Numbered from the stretch's first letter, positions 8,839 to 18,704 are shown. The stretch: DNA of 64,000 nt from Clostridiales bacterium (GCA_031276195.1 JAISNN010000014.1:25017-89016), one strand, 5' to 3'. Numbers and translations: made by a program. The notes: generated by a model from the letters alone, not told the origin.

Positions 8839-8962
8839 GCAAGCCCTAACTTACGCGTTAGAATTAAGATACGCAAGCCGTAACTTACGCGTTAGGAATT
8901 AAATATGCAAGCCGTAACTTACGCGTTAGAAATTAAATATGCAAGCCGTAACTTACACGGCG
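8839..8962. repeat. 34-bp tandem repeats in a 5' leader
   Basis: Units beginning GCAAGCCGTAACTTACGCG start at 8839, 8873, 8907 and 8941, exactly 34 bp apart; the last one runs into the ribosome binding site region. Each unit has a small inverted repeat (TAAC ttacgc GTTA). The units lie between a consensus promoter and the start codon. Confidence 0.9.
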
Positions 8963-8976
8963 TAACGGAGGATACC

Positions 8977-9861
8977 ATGACCTTTAAATCGAATCTGTCA
9001 TACGCCGAATTTACCGAAAAATTCGGGGAAAACGCGCGCGAAAGACAATTCTATAATATAAAATTCGGCGCGAACGCCTTCTCGGTCAAAAGATACGGCG
9101 ACAGAACCTTCGCAATACGCGGCAAAATCATCGAAAATACACCCTTGAAAATCACTTTCCGCGACGTGTTCGCAATCAGATTCGCCGCCCTCTTCGTCAT
9201 CCTTATGGTCTTCGTCGTGATCAATAAATATATGACCGCCCCGACCGCCGCCTCCCTCTCCGCCGCCGCACTTACCGCCCTCTTTACCGCCGCAAAAGCA
9301 AGAGCAAACGAAACCGCCCGTATGCTTATCCACGACTTTAAATTGTCGCCCGTGTTAGATAAGGATAAGTATTATATACTGTATAACTACTTCCCTTTCT
9401 ATTTGATCATTATTTTCTTCCTCATAGCCCCCGCCGCCGCACTCGTCGATTCAATTTTGCATAATATGAACGTCAGCGCACCCGTCGCCCTCGGTATCGC
9501 TATCGCCGCTATCGCCTATCTCTGCGTAACGAAAAATTTCACGGAAATATTCATCGTCGACCGCGAAGGAATCGTACGGCAAAACGTGTTCATCTCAAAA
9601 GATAAACTGTTCTACTCGGCGGAAAATATCGAAAGTATTACGGTCGAAAATAAAAACCTCAAAGGAGAGGAAAAAGAAGGAGCGTTTTCATTCGAAATCA
9701 AACTGAAAGAAAACGCCCTCTACCGCCCCGAATCAAAGTTTCCGAAAATTAAAGAAAAACGCGGGATTTATCTGCCGTTTAATAAAATGACGGCGGAAAT
9801 TATTAAGGAAAAATTAGGGTTCGATACGGATACGGTCAATTATGACGAATATTATAAATGA
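8977..9861 (+). CDS. Integral membrane protein, possibly YcxB-like
   Basis: The preferred start is the ATG at 8977, because GGAGG lies 6 bases upstream; the earlier ATG at 8905 lies within the 34-bp repeats and has no SD. The product has 294 residues. A soluble N-terminal region (MTFKSNLSYAEFTEKF) precedes a hydrophobic hairpin (FAALFVILMVFVV, then an Ala-rich segment) and a second pair of membrane segments (YNYFPFYLIIIFFLIAPAAAL and a following Ala/Ile-rich helix). The C-terminal soluble domain has FIVDREGIVRQNVFISKDKL, IESITVENKN and a final GIYLPFNKM. This order resembles YcxB-like membrane proteins of unknown role. The gene is monocistronic. Confidence 0.7.
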   Translation: MTFKSNLSYAEFTEKFGENARERQFYNIKFGANAFSVKRYGDRTFAIRGKIIENTPLKITFRDVFAIRFAALFVILMVFVVINKYMTAPTAASLSAAALTALFTAAKARANETARMLIHDFKLSPVLDKDKYYILYNYFPFYLIIIFFLIAPAAALVDSILHNMNVSAPVALGIAIAAIAYLCVTKNFTEIFIVDREGIVRQNVFISKDKLFYSAENIESITVENKNLKGEEKEGAFSFEIKLKENALYRPESKFPKIKEKRGIYLPFNKMTAEIIKEKLGFDTDTVNYDEYYK

Positions 9862-10366
9862 TACCGTTAATCGTTTTTGGGGGAAACTTTTAGTAATTGC
9901 AAAAGTGTATTTGTAAAGTGTATTTTTTACCCCGAAAAGATCGATCGCCCCACCCCCTTGCCCCCTCCCACGGAGGGGAATTAAGGATAATTAGTAAAAT
10001 ACCGTTAAGCGGATAAAAAGAAAAATACCGTTAAAATACGCCGCTCCTTACGGAAAGTTAAACGCCGTTCCTTTGCGAATTCTATTATACACGAAAAGTT
10101 AAACGCCGATTCGAAAATCCAATTATGCGCGAAAAGTTAAACGCCCTTCCTTTGCAAATTCTATTATATGCGAAAAGTTAAACGCCGCTCCTTTGCGAAT
10201 TCAATTATGCGCGGAAAGTTAAACGCCGATTCGCAAATCCAATTATGCGCGGAAAGTTAAACGCCGATTCGCAAATCCAATTATGCGCGAAAAATTAAAC
10301 GCCGATTCGCAAATTCTATTATATGCGAAATTGTGAATTCAAATATATACGGAATACGGAGAGAAA
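9862..10366. repeat. Intergenic region with hairpin element and 38/41-bp tandem repeats
   Basis: A copy of the CCCCTCCCACGGAGGGG element lies at about 9949-9981. From 10056 to about 10330 there are eight units of GAAAAGTTAAACGCCGATTCG with a spacer ending in ATTATGCGC. Successive unit starts differ by 41, 38, 41, 41, 38 and 38 bp, so two unit lengths alternate. The array stops about 40 bp before the dgt start codon, so it may form the leader or promoter region of that gene. Confidence 0.85.
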
Positions 10367-11398
10367 ATGAAAGACGAATACCTGAAATTCGAAAGAGAAT
10401 TTCTGTCGCCTTACGCGAAAAAGTCCGAAAATGCGGGCGCGCGCGAAAAACCTATGCCGCCTTGCCCTATGCGGACGGAATTTCAACGCGACCGCGATAG
10501 AATTCTGCACAGCAAGTCCTTTCGGCGTTTGAAACATAAAACGCAGGTGTTCCTGTCCCCCGAAGGCGACCACTACCGCACGCGCCTGACTCATACGCTG
10601 GAAGTATCACAAATCGCCAGAACAATTTCACGCTGCCTAAAACTCAACGAAGACCTCACGGAAGCGATAAGACTCGGACATGACCTCGGGCATACCCCCT
10701 TCGGGCATTCGGGCGAAAAAACTTTGAAGTCCTTGATCGGCCGCTTCCATCATAACGAACAAAGCCTGCGCGTCGTCGAAAAATTGGAAAACGACGGGCA
10801 AGGACTAAACTTGACCCCCGAAGTCCGGGACGGAATCTTGAACCACCGCAAAGGTATGAAACCCGCGACGTTGGAGGCTATGGTCGTCAATTATTCGGAC
10901 AGAATCGCTTATATAAACCACGATATAGACGACGCGGAACACGCGGGGCTGATCACCGAAAATATGCTGCCGAAAGAATGCGTCGGACTCTTGGGACGGA
11001 GCAAGGGCGAGAGAATCAATACGCTCATCGCCGACGTTGTTAAAACCTCTTATAATCAAAATTTTATCAAAATGTCCGACGAAGTGGGCGGAGTTTTTGA
11101 AACGCTCCGGTCGTATATGTTTAAAAACGTGTACGAATGCCAAAGTATAATGAAATACGTCCAAAAAGCCGACAAAATGATCCGCTTGCTCTACGAACAT
11201 TATATAAATTCGCCCGATGAAATCCCCGAAGTATACCTGAAAAACGCCGAAAAAGAAAACTTTGAAAAAAATACCGCCGATAAGGAAAACGCCGTCAATA
11301 AAACGGCCGCCGCCGATTATATCGCCGCGATGACCGATCGGTACGCGGTGAGTAAATTTGAATCGATATTTATACCGGGCAGTTGGAACGGAGATTGA
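10367..11398 (+). CDS. dgt: dGTPase-like deoxynucleotide triphosphohydrolase
   Basis: 343 residues, typical for the Firmicute dGTPase-like family, which removes triphosphate from dNTPs and helps control the dNTP pool. The HD-domain metal ligands are visible: RLTHTLEV (first His), LGHDLGHTPFGHSGE (His-Asp pair plus His), and YSDRIAYINHDIDDA (distal Asp). The N-terminal RTEFQRDRDRILHSKSFRRLKHKTQVF is the family signature. The N-terminal region before it is short. The start has a GGAGAG ribosome site. In other Clostridia this gene often precedes dnaG; here it stands alone between repeat regions. Confidence 0.93.
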   Translation: MKDEYLKFEREFLSPYAKKSENAGAREKPMPPCPMRTEFQRDRDRILHSKSFRRLKHKTQVFLSPEGDHYRTRLTHTLEVSQIARTISRCLKLNEDLTEAIRLGHDLGHTPFGHSGEKTLKSLIGRFHHNEQSLRVVEKLENDGQGLNLTPEVRDGILNHRKGMKPATLEAMVVNYSDRIAYINHDIDDAEHAGLITENMLPKECVGLLGRSKGERINTLIADVVKTSYNQNFIKMSDEVGGVFETLRSYMFKNVYECQSIMKYVQKADKMIRLLYEHYINSPDEIPEVYLKNAEKENFEKNTADKENAVNKTAAADYIAAMTDRYAVSKFESIFIPGSWNGD

Positions 11399-11667
11399 TT
11401 TTTTTAGCGGTCAGCGGTCGGTGAAGGCGGTTAGTAGATTGTTTTAGTTCGCGGGATTTTAATCCGTCGGAAAAGTTGATTGCGCGTTTGCGTTTGCTTG
11501 TATTTTAAAGCGGCAAAGGGAATACGGTTAGGCGTTGCGCGTCCGCTTGTGTTTTAAAGCGGAGAGAATGCGGTTAGGCGTTGCGTCCGCTTGTATTTTA
11601 AAGCGGTAAAGGGAATGTGATTAGGTATTGCGGTTAATATTACGTAAAAAAAACGGAGGGAAAGGTT
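11399..11667. repeat. Three tandem units before the DtxR-type gene
   Basis: Units of about 48 bp with TTTTAAAGCGG, then AAAGGGAATACGGTTAGGCGTTGCG, lie between about 11463 and 11640. They occupy the place where the promoter of the regulator gene should be. Confidence 0.75.
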
Positions 11668-12024
11668 ATGTCGATACGTCAATCGGGGGAGGACTACCTC
11701 GAAGCCATCTATGTTTTGAGCGAAAAAGGCGGCGTTCACGCCGTCGATATCGCAAATAGGCTGAATTTTTCAAAGCCGTCGGTTACGCGGGCAATGAAAA
11801 TACTCAAAGAAAACGGGTATATTACCGTCGATTTTGAAAACCATATAAAACTGACCGAAACGGGCGAGAAAAAAGCCCGTCAAATCTTCGAAAGACACGA
11901 CGTGATTTCAAAATTCTTGATGCAAAACGGCGTTTGCCGCGAAACCGCACTCAACGACGCCTGCCTTATGGAACACGGCGTCAGCGAGGAAAGTTTCGCC
12001 GTCTTTAAACGACTCGTAAAATAG
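11668..12024 (+). CDS. DtxR/MntR-family metal-dependent regulator, short form
   Basis: 118 residues. The DNA-binding winged helix is at residues 1-65: SIRQSGEDYLEAIYVLSEKGG, then VHAVDIANRLNFSKPSVTRAM and a wing around ITVDFENHIKLTETG. The dimerisation part follows with RHDVISKFLMQNGV, DACLMEHGVSEESF. Those are the positions of the metal ligands in MntR-like proteins (Glu and His residues are present). There is no SH3-like FeoA domain, so this is the short MntR-like form. It probably represses metal uptake or efflux genes, but none lie nearby. The SD is GGAGGG. Confidence 0.85.
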   Translation: MSIRQSGEDYLEAIYVLSEKGGVHAVDIANRLNFSKPSVTRAMKILKENGYITVDFENHIKLTETGEKKARQIFERHDVISKFLMQNGVCRETALNDACLMEHGVSEESFAVFKRLVK

Positions 12025-12700
12025 GTTTTTCGGGGGGTGTTTTAAATTATGAGGACGGAAACTTTTTATAATTGTTTTGTTTTTAAAATGCGGAGGAAAA
12101 CTTTTAGTAATTTATTTTGTTTTTAAAATGCGGAGGAAAACTTTTTCGTAAAAAGTTTTCCTCCGCGCCTCCTTTCAAAAACTTTTAGTAATAACGAATA
12201 TAGCAAAGAAGTGCTTGTAAAATGTATTTCTTGTTCCAAATAATGCCGCCCCACCCCTACCCCTCCCACGGAGGGGAATTTTTGATGATTATTTATCGTT
12301 ATTCGGGAAAAACTTTTAGTAATTTGTTTTGTTTTTAAAATGCGGAGGAAAACTTTTTCGTAAAAAGTTTTCCTCCGCGCCTCTTTTCAAAAACTTTTAG
12401 TAATAACGAATATAGCAAAGAAGTGCTTGTAAAATGTATTTCTTGTTCCAAATAATGCCGCCCCACCCCTACCCCTCCCACGGAGGGGAATTTACTTTAA
12501 TCGAATTTTCTCTTAACTTAAACGGAAAGTTTTAAACTTACTAAAAGTTTTTGAAAAGGGGTACGGGGAAAATACTTTTTTCAAAAAATTTTTCACCGTG
12601 TCTTTTATATAAATATTTATTGAAAATTTTTGAAAAGGGGTGCGGGGGAAAACTTTTTATAAAAAGTTTTCCCCCGCATATAAAAAACATAAAAACATAA
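12025..12700. repeat. Repeat-filled gap with a 212-bp tandem duplication
   Basis: The segment from about 12094 to 12285 is repeated at about 12306-12494, offset 212 bp. Each copy holds the GGAGGAAAACTTTTTCGTAA hairpin, a conserved spacer (AATATAGCAAAGAAGTGCTT) and the CCCCTCCCACGGAGGGG hairpin. Further hairpin copies lie at about 12560-12600 and 12640-12676 (GCGGGGGAAAACTTTTTAT and its inverted arm). I see no gene here. Confidence 0.85.
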
Positions 12701-12738
12701 AAAAAGTCCCGTCCGTCATTTTGACGGACGGGACTTTT
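12701..12738 (-). terminator. Terminator of tuf / str operon
   Basis: AAAAAGTCCCGTCCGTC and its exact complement flank a 4-5-base loop (ATTTT), 12 bases after the tuf stop. The A/T-run on both sides makes it work in either direction. Confidence 0.93.
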
Positions 12739-12750
12739 TGTATTAAATTA

Positions 12751-13956
12751 CTATTCCAAAATTTTCGCGACGACGCCCGAACCGACGGTTCTGCCGCCTT
12801 CTCTGATAGCGAAGCGGAGTCCTTCCTCGATCGCGATCGGGGCGATCAATTTTATATCCATATTGATATTATCTCCCGGCATAACCATTTCGACGCCGTC
12901 GGGGAGTTTGATGCTGCCCGTAACGTCCGTCGTTCTGAAATAGAACTGCGGGCGGTATCCGTCGAAGAAGGGGGTATGTCTGCCACCCTCGTCCTTCGTC
13001 AAGATATAGACCTGTGAAGTGTAGTGGGTATGCGGCTTAATGCTGCCCGGTTTGGCGAGAACCTGACCTCTCTCGATGTCTTTTCTCTCGATTCCGCGCA
13101 AGAGCGCGCCGATATTGTCGCCCGCGATAGCGGTGTCGAGAAGTTTTCTGAACATTTCGATTCCCGTTATGACGGTTTCTCTCGGTTTGTCGGAGAAACC
13201 GACGATCTCAACCTTGTCGGCGAGTTTGATCTGTCCTCTCTCTACTCTTCCCGTCGCGACCGTTCCGCGCCCCGTGATGGTCATCGTGTCTTCGACGGAC
13301 ATCAAGAAAGGCTTGTCAATCTCGCGCGCGGGATCGGGGATATAGGAATCTACCGCGTCAAGCAATTCTTGAAGCGATTTTGTCCATTCGCTGTTGACGT
13401 CGCCCGCGATCAATGCCTCGGACGCTTTCAACGCCGAACCCTTGATGATCGGGGTGCTGTCGCCCGGGAATTTATACTGCGAAAGCAGTTCTCTGACTTC
13501 CAACTCGACCAATTCCAAAAGTTCGGGGTCGTCGACTTGGTCGACCTTGTTTAGATAAACAAGGATATAGGGAACGCCCACCTGACGGGCGAGCAGGATG
13601 TGCTCTCTCGTTTGGGGCATCGGTCCGTCCGCCGCGGAAACGACGAGAATCGCTCCGTCCATCTGCGCCGCGCCCGTGATCATATTCTTTACGTAGTCGG
13701 CGTGACCCGGACAGTCGACGTGCGCGTAGTGCCTTTTGGGCGTCTGATACTCGACGTGCGCGGTATTGATCGTAATACCTCTTTCTCTTTCCTCGGGGGC
13801 TTTGTCGATTTCGTCATATTTCATAACTTTCGCCATTCCCTTGGACGCGCAGTACATCGTTATAGCGGCGGTCAGCGTCGTCTTTCCGTGATCGACGTGT
13901 CCGATAGTCCCGATATTAACGTGTACCTTATCTCTTTCAAATTTTGCTTTTGCCAT
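12751..13956 (-). CDS. tuf: Translation elongation factor Tu
   Basis: 401 residues from the ATG at 13956, which has a GGAGGG site; the longer frame upstream is not coding. EF-Tu carries aminoacyl-tRNA to the ribosome as a GTP complex. The G1 motif [10 protein letters not shown], the switch II region [13 protein letters not shown] and the NKVD motif are intact, followed by domains II and III with the usual [13 protein letters not shown] and [19 protein letters not shown]. It is the last gene of the str operon, after a 317-bp gap from fusA that contains a TATAAT-like box (13991-13996, minus strand), so it may also have its own promoter. A strong terminator follows. Confidence 0.98.
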   Translation of the reverse strand: MAKAKFERDKVHVNIGTIGHVDHGKTTLTAAITMYCASKGMAKVMKYDEIDKAPEERERGITINTAHVEYQTPKRHYAHVDCPGHADYVKNMITGAAQMDGAILVVSAADGPMPQTREHILLARQVGVPYILVYLNKVDQVDDPELLELVELEVRELLSQYKFPGDSTPIIKGSALKASEALIAGDVNSEWTKSLQELLDAVDSYIPDPAREIDKPFLMSVEDTMTITGRGTVATGRVERGQIKLADKVEIVGFSDKPRETVITGIEMFRKLLDTAIAGDNIGALLRGIERKDIERGQVLAKPGSIKPHTHYTSQVYILTKDEGGRHTPFFDGYRPQFYFRTTDVTGSIKLPDGVEMVMPGDNINMDIKLIAPIAIEEGLRFAIREGGRTVGSGVVAKILE

Positions 13957-14273
13957 TTTTATTATCCCTCCATAAATCTTGACATAGTTTATTATAATAT
14001 ATTTTTTAAAATTTTTCCAGCATTTTGACGTACTATTTTCGCGGAATTTCAATTTTTTTATTTAATTTCCGCCGATTTGACCGTATGCGCCCGTAAAATC
14101 CCCCGCTTCGCGAAAAATTTAAAGCGGAATTTTAAGAAACGGACGGTTTTATTTTTTTGCGTCTTTGAATTAAGTCTTTCGCGGCGCACCCGTAAATACG
14201 GTTTCGCGCGTCTTTCTTCCCGTCTTTAACGCGGCGGATGACCGAACCGCCGGCATATTTTATAAAACGTAAT
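13957..14273. other. fusA-tuf intergenic gap
   Basis: No gene. On the minus strand a TATAAT sequence lies at 13991-13996 without a good -35 at 17 bases. I see no terminator-type hairpin that would clearly end fusA. The gap is larger than in most str operons. Confidence 0.4.
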
Positions 14274-16352
14274 TTATTCCGTCTTTCCTTTGCCCTTTAT
14301 CTGCTCCGCGATGTTTCTCGGCACGGGGCTGTAATGCGAAAACAGCATCGTAAAGTTCGCTCTGCCCTGCGTCAGCGAACGCAAAGCCGTCGCATACCCG
14401 AACATCTCCGAAAGCGGAACCTCCGATTCGATTATCTGAACGCCGTTCCTCATCTCGAAACCCTTGATCGAACCGCGTCTGCCCGTTATGCTGCCCATAA
14501 CGTCGCCGTAGTATTCGTCGGGAGTGGTAACCTCGACGTTCATAACCGGCTCCAAAAGAATGGGGCCCGCCGCCGCCGCCGCTTCCTTAAACGCCATCGA
14601 TCCCGCGATCTTAAACGCCATTTCCGACGAGTCCACGTCGTGATAACTTCCGTCTATAAGCCTGACTTTGAAATCCACCGTTTCGTAGCCGCCCAAAACG
14701 CCCGACTTCGCCGCCTCTTGAATCCCCGCGTTTATCGGCGCGATATATTCCTTCGGAACGACGCCGCCCACGATTTCGTCGACGAATTCATAGCCCTCGC
14801 CCGGCTCCCTCGGCGAAATGACGATCACGCAATGACCGTATTGTCCGCGTCCGCCCGACTGACGGATATATTTGCCCTCTTTTTGGACTTCCTTTGTGAT
14901 CGTTTCCTTATAGGCGACCTGCGGCTGCCCGACCTTGCATTCGACCTTAAACTCTCTCAAAAGTCTGTCCACGATAATCTCCAAATGCAATTCGCCCATT
15001 CCCGCGATGATGACCTGCCCCGTCTCTTGATCGGTGTTCGTTTGGAACGTCGGGTCTTCTTCCGCGAGTTTGGCTAAGGCAAGCCCCATTTTTTCCTGAC
15101 TCGCTTTGGTTTTCGGCTCGATCGCGATCCTTATGACGGGATCGGGGAATTCCATACTCTCCAAAATTACCTGCCTGCTCTCGGCGCAAAGCGTGTCGCC
15201 CGTCGTCGTGTCTTTTAAACCTATTATGGCGGCTATGTCGCCCGCGTATACGACGTCGATATCCTGCCTGTTGTTCGAGTGCATTCTGATAAGTCTTCCG
15301 ACTCTCTCTTTCTTGCCCTTCGTCGTGTTGTATACGTATGAACCGCTCTCCAAAACGCCGCTGTAAACCCTTATAAACGTCAGTTTCCCGACGAAAGGAT
15401 CGGTCGCGACCTTAAAAGCAAGCGCGGCGAAAGGCTCCGTGTCCGACGAATCGACTACGACCTCATTGTCCTCTCCCACTATCTTTCCCACGATCTGCGG
15501 CACGTCTAAGGGCGACGGAAGATATTCCACAACCGCGTCCAAAAGTTTTTGAACGCCCTTATTCTTATACGCGCTTCCGCATAATACCGGCACGACTTTC
15601 ATCGAACACACCGCCAAACGCAAAGCCCTCTTTACGTCTTCTTCCGGAATCTCCGCGCCGTCCAAATATCTCTCCATAATCGAATCGTCAAAATCCGCGA
15701 CGGCTTCAAGCAATTCGGTTCTGAGGAGATCCGCCTCGCCTTTTAGATCCGCGGGGATATCCGCCGTAACTTGATCTTTTCCTAAGTCGTCGTTATAAAT
15801 CGTCGCTTGCATCGTGATCAAATCCACTACGCCCTTAAAATCGTTCTCCTTGCCGATCGGAAGTTGCAGCGGAACCGCCTTGACGTGAAAACGGCTCTTT
15901 ATCATTCCTACGACGTTGAAAAAGTCCGCGCCGTTGATGTCCATCTTGTTGACGAACGCGATTCGCGGAACGCGGTATTTGTCCGCCTGCCTCCAAACCG
16001 CCTCGGACTGAGGCTCGACGCCGCCGCGCGCGCAAAAAAGAGCCACCGCGCCGTCCAAAATACGAAGGCTTCTCTCAACCTCGACCGTGAAGTCGACGTG
16101 TCCCGGAGTGTCGATTAGGTTTATGCGGCATCCCTTCCATGCCGTCGTCGTCGCCGCGGAGGTGATGGTTATGCCCCTCTCCTGCTCCTGCGCCATCCAA
16201 TCCATGGTCGCCGCGCCCTCGTGAACCTCGCCCAACTTGTGAACGCGTCCCGTATAAAACAGAATCCTCTCGCTGACCGTGGTCTTCCCGGCGTCTATAT
16301 GCGCCATAATTCCTATGTTTCTCGTTTTGTCCAAAGGAAATTCTCTTGCCAT
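14274..16352 (-). CDS. fusA: Translation elongation factor G
   Basis: 692 residues, the full length of bacterial EF-G, which drives ribosomal translocation and recycling. The GTPase domain shows [27 protein letters not shown] and NKMD. Domain II, the domain III-V core ([18 protein letters not shown], then [11 protein letters not shown]) and the domain IV loop follow, and the frame has no interruptions. It sits third in the str operon between rpsG (300 bp upstream) and tuf. The start codon has only a modest SD (CGGGAG). Confidence 0.98.
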   Translation of the reverse strand: MAREFPLDKTRNIGIMAHIDAGKTTVSERILFYTGRVHKLGEVHEGAATMDWMAQEQERGITITSAATTTAWKGCRINLIDTPGHVDFTVEVERSLRILDGAVALFCARGGVEPQSEAVWRQADKYRVPRIAFVNKMDINGADFFNVVGMIKSRFHVKAVPLQLPIGKENDFKGVVDLITMQATIYNDDLGKDQVTADIPADLKGEADLLRTELLEAVADFDDSIMERYLDGAEIPEEDVKRALRLAVCSMKVVPVLCGSAYKNKGVQKLLDAVVEYLPSPLDVPQIVGKIVGEDNEVVVDSSDTEPFAALAFKVATDPFVGKLTFIRVYSGVLESGSYVYNTTKGKKERVGRLIRMHSNNRQDIDVVYAGDIAAIIGLKDTTTGDTLCAESRQVILESMEFPDPVIRIAIEPKTKASQEKMGLALAKLAEEDPTFQTNTDQETGQVIIAGMGELHLEIIVDRLLREFKVECKVGQPQVAYKETITKEVQKEGKYIRQSGGRGQYGHCVIVISPREPGEGYEFVDEIVGGVVPKEYIAPINAGIQEAAKSGVLGGYETVDFKVRLIDGSYHDVDSSEMAFKIAGSMAFKEAAAAAGPILLEPVMNVEVTTPDEYYGDVMGSITGRRGSIKGFEMRNGVQIIESEVPLSEMFGYATALRSLTQGRANFTMLFSHYSPVPRNIAEQIKGKGKTE

Positions 16353-16652
16353 TTTTTCTCCCGAGCCGAATTTAACGAAATTCCGGCTGTAATTAACTAT
16401 AATTATTTATTATCGACTTGTTTTTGTTTTTTTATGCAACCCTCTTAGAACCGCCTTGTCTTGCCTTAGACTTGGTTTTTGATTCCAAAAGTAAAGCGGG
16501 AGTTTTCCCCCCGCCTTTTTAGAACCGTGCGAATAAATCTCGGGAACCGGTATTTTTTAAACAAACTTACCACTGTCTTTACTTTTTTTTAAAAATCGTT
16601 TCGTTTATTCAATACGGGTCCTAAATATCCTCGCTTTTGCGATTCCGCGCTT

Positions 16653-17123
16653 TTATATGCGGAAATGCGCGAACGCTTTGTTCGCCTCCGCCATACGGTG
16701 AGTTTCTTCTTTTTTCTTGAACGCGCTGCCCGAACCGTTGTAGGCGTCGAGTAATTCTCCCGCCACTCTCGCGTCCATTTCCTTTTCGCCGCGTTTTCTG
16801 GCGGCGTTGACCAACCAGCGGATGCCTAAGGTCTGACGTCTGTCGGGACGGACTTCAAGCGGAACTTGATACGTCGAACCGCCCACTCTTCTCGCCTTGA
16901 CTTCCAAAGCGGGCATAACGTTTTCCAACGCCTTGTTGAAAACGTCCAGAGGGTTTAGATTCGACTTCTTTTCGATCAACTCGAAAGCCGAATAGACGAT
17001 CTTTTGCGCCGTTCCCCTCTTTCCGTCGTACATAATTTGATTTATGAATTTTGTAACTATTTTGCTCCGATATATAGGGTCCGGTAAAACGTCGCGTTTC
17101 GGCACCCCCGCTCTTCTTGGCAT
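16653..17123 (-). CDS. rpsG: Ribosomal protein S7
   Basis: 156 residues from the ATG at 17123, which is preceded by AAGGAG; the longer frame upstream runs through the spacer and is not used. S7 nucleates assembly of the 30S head and contacts the E site. The sequence begins [16 protein letters not shown] and carries the conserved [20 protein letters not shown] loop and the C-terminal [12 protein letters not shown]. It is second in the rpsL-rpsG-fusA-tuf order. The gaps to rpsL (260 bp) and fusA (300 bp) are wide for this operon and contain no extra gene that I can see. Confidence 0.98.
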   Translation of the reverse strand: MPRRAGVPKRDVLPDPIYRSKIVTKFINQIMYDGKRGTAQKIVYSAFELIEKKSNLNPLDVFNKALENVMPALEVKARRVGGSTYQVPLEVRPDRRQTLGIRWLVNAARKRGEKEMDARVAGELLDAYNGSGSAFKKKEETHRMAEANKAFAHFRI

Positions 17124-17383
17124 AAGTTTTATTCTCCTTAAAAAGAACTTAAATTTACGTTTATTTTTTTGGGTTGAGTTTTTTTTGAATGAAATTAAAG
17201 AATTGAGAAAGGCTCTTTCCGCCCGCCCGTTTTTAAAATTCTTAACCTCATTATAATTATGCGGCGTTTTTCGCTCCCGCTTTTGTTGCGCGGACAAAAA
17301 TTAATTCTTTTTGCGCCGCGTTTATAATAAAGCGAAAACCGCTTCGCTTACCGCCGCCGCGTTTTTTTAACGCGGGAAAAAAA

Positions 17384-17782
17384 TTACTTCTTTCCTTTCG
17401 CCGCCGCCGCCGCCGACTTCTTGCCCGCGCCGTACTTTGAACGCGCTTGCTTACGCTTCGCCACGCCCGCCGTGTCCAACGTTCCGCGTATGATATGATA
17501 TCTTACGCCCGGCAAGTCTCTGACCTTTCCGCCCCTTATCAAAACGACGCTGTGCTCTTGAAGATTGTGTCCGATTCCGGGAATGTAGATCGTACCCTCC
17601 GAACCGTTGACAAGACGCACCCTCGCGATCTTTCTCAAAGCGGAATTAGGCTTTTTGGGGGAAGTCGTCGTAACCGAAAGACACACGCCGCGTTTTTGCG
17701 GACAAGCGTCCATAATGGGAGCCTTGGACTTTACGGCTTGTTTTTGCCTTCCCTGCCTTACAAGTTGATTGATTGTTGGCAT
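17384..17782 (-). CDS. rpsL: Ribosomal protein S12
   Basis: 132 residues. S12 lines the decoding centre of the 30S subunit. The start is [13 protein letters not shown] with an AGGAGG site. The [10 protein letters not shown] loop and the [10 protein letters not shown] loop carry the residues changed in streptomycin-resistant mutants; here both are wild type (Lys in PKKPNS and in GGKVRDLPG). The C-terminal tail is Ala/Lys-rich ([14 protein letters not shown]), longer than in most homologues. It follows the L7Ae-type gene at a distance of 114 bp. Confidence 0.98.
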   Translation of the reverse strand: MPTINQLVRQGRQKQAVKSKAPIMDACPQKRGVCLSVTTTSPKKPNSALRKIARVRLVNGSEGTIYIPGIGHNLQEHSVVLIRGGKVRDLPGVRYHIIRGTLDTAGVAKRKQARSKYGAGKKSAAAAAKGKK

Positions 17783-17896
17783 TTGAATCCTCCTGATAAA
17801 TTACCGATAAATATTTAAGAGTTTGCGGCGAGATAAAAGTTTCAACCCAAAACCTTTAACTCAAAAAATGTATATTTATCACCGACCGGAATCCCG

Positions 17897-18154
17897 TTAT
17901 TTTAAGATTCCCACCGCGCTCGCGCCTACCTCGATTCCGCAAAGACTCCCCGTTTCTTTCATCGACGGTCCGTCGATAAATTCGATCCCGTGAGATTTGC
18001 AAAGCCCGATAAGCCGTTCGCGGATATGTCCGTCGGCGTCGAAGGACACTACGACACACCGTAACTCGTCCTTTGAGATACTCTTCTCGACCTGTCTTAT
18101 TCCGACGAGTTTTGAAGAAGCACTTAACAAAACCTTTAAATCATATTCTTTCAT
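17897..18154 (-). CDS. L7Ae/L30e-family ribosomal protein (YbxF-like)
   Basis: 85 residues from the ATG at 18154; the frame opens earlier only with a TTG. L7Ae-family proteins bind kink-turns in RNA, and in Firmicutes a member stands directly before rpsL. Seen here are SASSKLVGIRQVEKSI, a central VVVSFDADGHIRERLIGLCKS and SMKETGSLCGIEVGASAVGIL, which matches the kink-turn-binding helix and the GxxxGxxVGA region. It is first in the str transcript and has a consensus promoter (18189-18217). rpoB and rpoC, which precede this gene in many Firmicutes, are not upstream here. Confidence 0.9.
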   Translation of the reverse strand: MKEYDLKVLLSASSKLVGIRQVEKSISKDELRCVVVSFDADGHIRERLIGLCKSHGIEFIDGPSMKETGSLCGIEVGASAVGILK

Positions 18155-18188
18155 AATAATATAATAGTTCAAAAATTAGGCGATACTT

Positions 18189-18217
18189 ATCATAACACCT
18201 TTTTTAATCCGTGTCAA
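18189..18217 (-). promoter_or_regulatory. Promoter of the str operon
   Basis: Minus strand TTGACA (18212-18217), 17-base spacer, TATGAT (18189-18194). It lies 35 bp upstream of the L7Ae-type start codon. This suggests the operon is transcribed independently of any upstream rpo genes. Confidence 0.85.
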
Positions 18218-18261
18218 ATAAAAATATACGGATTTTTTTTAAATTATTAAGTTTTCGCAAG

Positions 18262-18320
18262 TTTTTTTTAATTTTTAAGCCTTTCGGGATCTTTTTGCGG
18301 AATTCTTTTTAAAAAACGTA
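18262..18320. repeat. 59-bp direct repeat, left copy
   Basis: The sequence from the T-run through GCCTTTCGGGATCTTTTTGC to AAAAAACGTA is repeated at 19353-19411 with a single mismatch (AATTC versus AACTC). On the minus strand both copies read as the same short open frame (EFRKKIPKGLKIKKN), so the unit may derive from a coding segment. Confidence 0.9.
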
Positions 18321-18322
18321 TA

Positions 18323-18703
18323 CTAATTCCCGAAAGAAAATCTAACGGAATAACTTTCAAACTTAGTTGTTTGTCCTAATTTTGCATAAGTAACAACGTG
18401 AGCGTTTGTTATCAATTTGCCGTCTTTTGTAATAATTTCAGCCGTTCCGAACGATTCGGCAGAACCCTTAGTTTCACATTTAAGTTCTATAATGCTATCA
18501 AAAGTCTTTTGATATATCTCACTTGCCGGCGGAACTCTGATAAAAAAATTATATAACAAAATAACCGTAAGTAATCCCGCGCCTATTACGCTTATTCCGA
18601 TAAGATCTTTCTTTTTTGCTTGCCCGTATTCTAACAAATTAAACCCTCGGTCAAATATGACGCCGCTTGAATTTTTAAATTTATTATAAATATTTTCTCT
18701 CAA
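18323..18703 (-). CDS. Truncated membrane-anchored trypsin-like (HtrA-type) protein
   Basis: 126 residues, starting at a TTG one base after the stop of the gene before it. Residues 33-53 are a membrane helix (DLIGISVIGAGLLTVILLYNFF). The part outside begins SIIELKCETKGSAESFGTAEII and reaches TKDGKLITNAHVV, the His-containing motif of trypsin-like proteases of the DegP type. The frame stops about 20 residues later, before the Asp and Ser of the triad, so the product cannot be an active protease. It is either a remnant or a short derivative. Composition is more AT-rich than the str operon. A 59-bp repeat begins just after the stop. Confidence 0.6.
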   Translation of the reverse strand: MRENIYNKFKNSSGVIFDRGFNLLEYGQAKKKDLIGISVIGAGLLTVILLYNFFIRVPPASEIYQKTFDSIIELKCETKGSAESFGTAEIITKDGKLITNAHVVTYAKLGQTTKFESYSVRFSFGN

Positions 18704-18704
18704 T

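Noticed and set aside
8839..10330. Possible CRISPR arrays at 8839-8962 and 10056-10330
   Set aside because: The units are contiguous tandem repeats with no unique spacers of constant size and no cas gene nearby.
14238..16118. Plus-strand frames antisense to fusA
   Set aside because: The fusA protein is intact and conserved over the full length; these are shadows.
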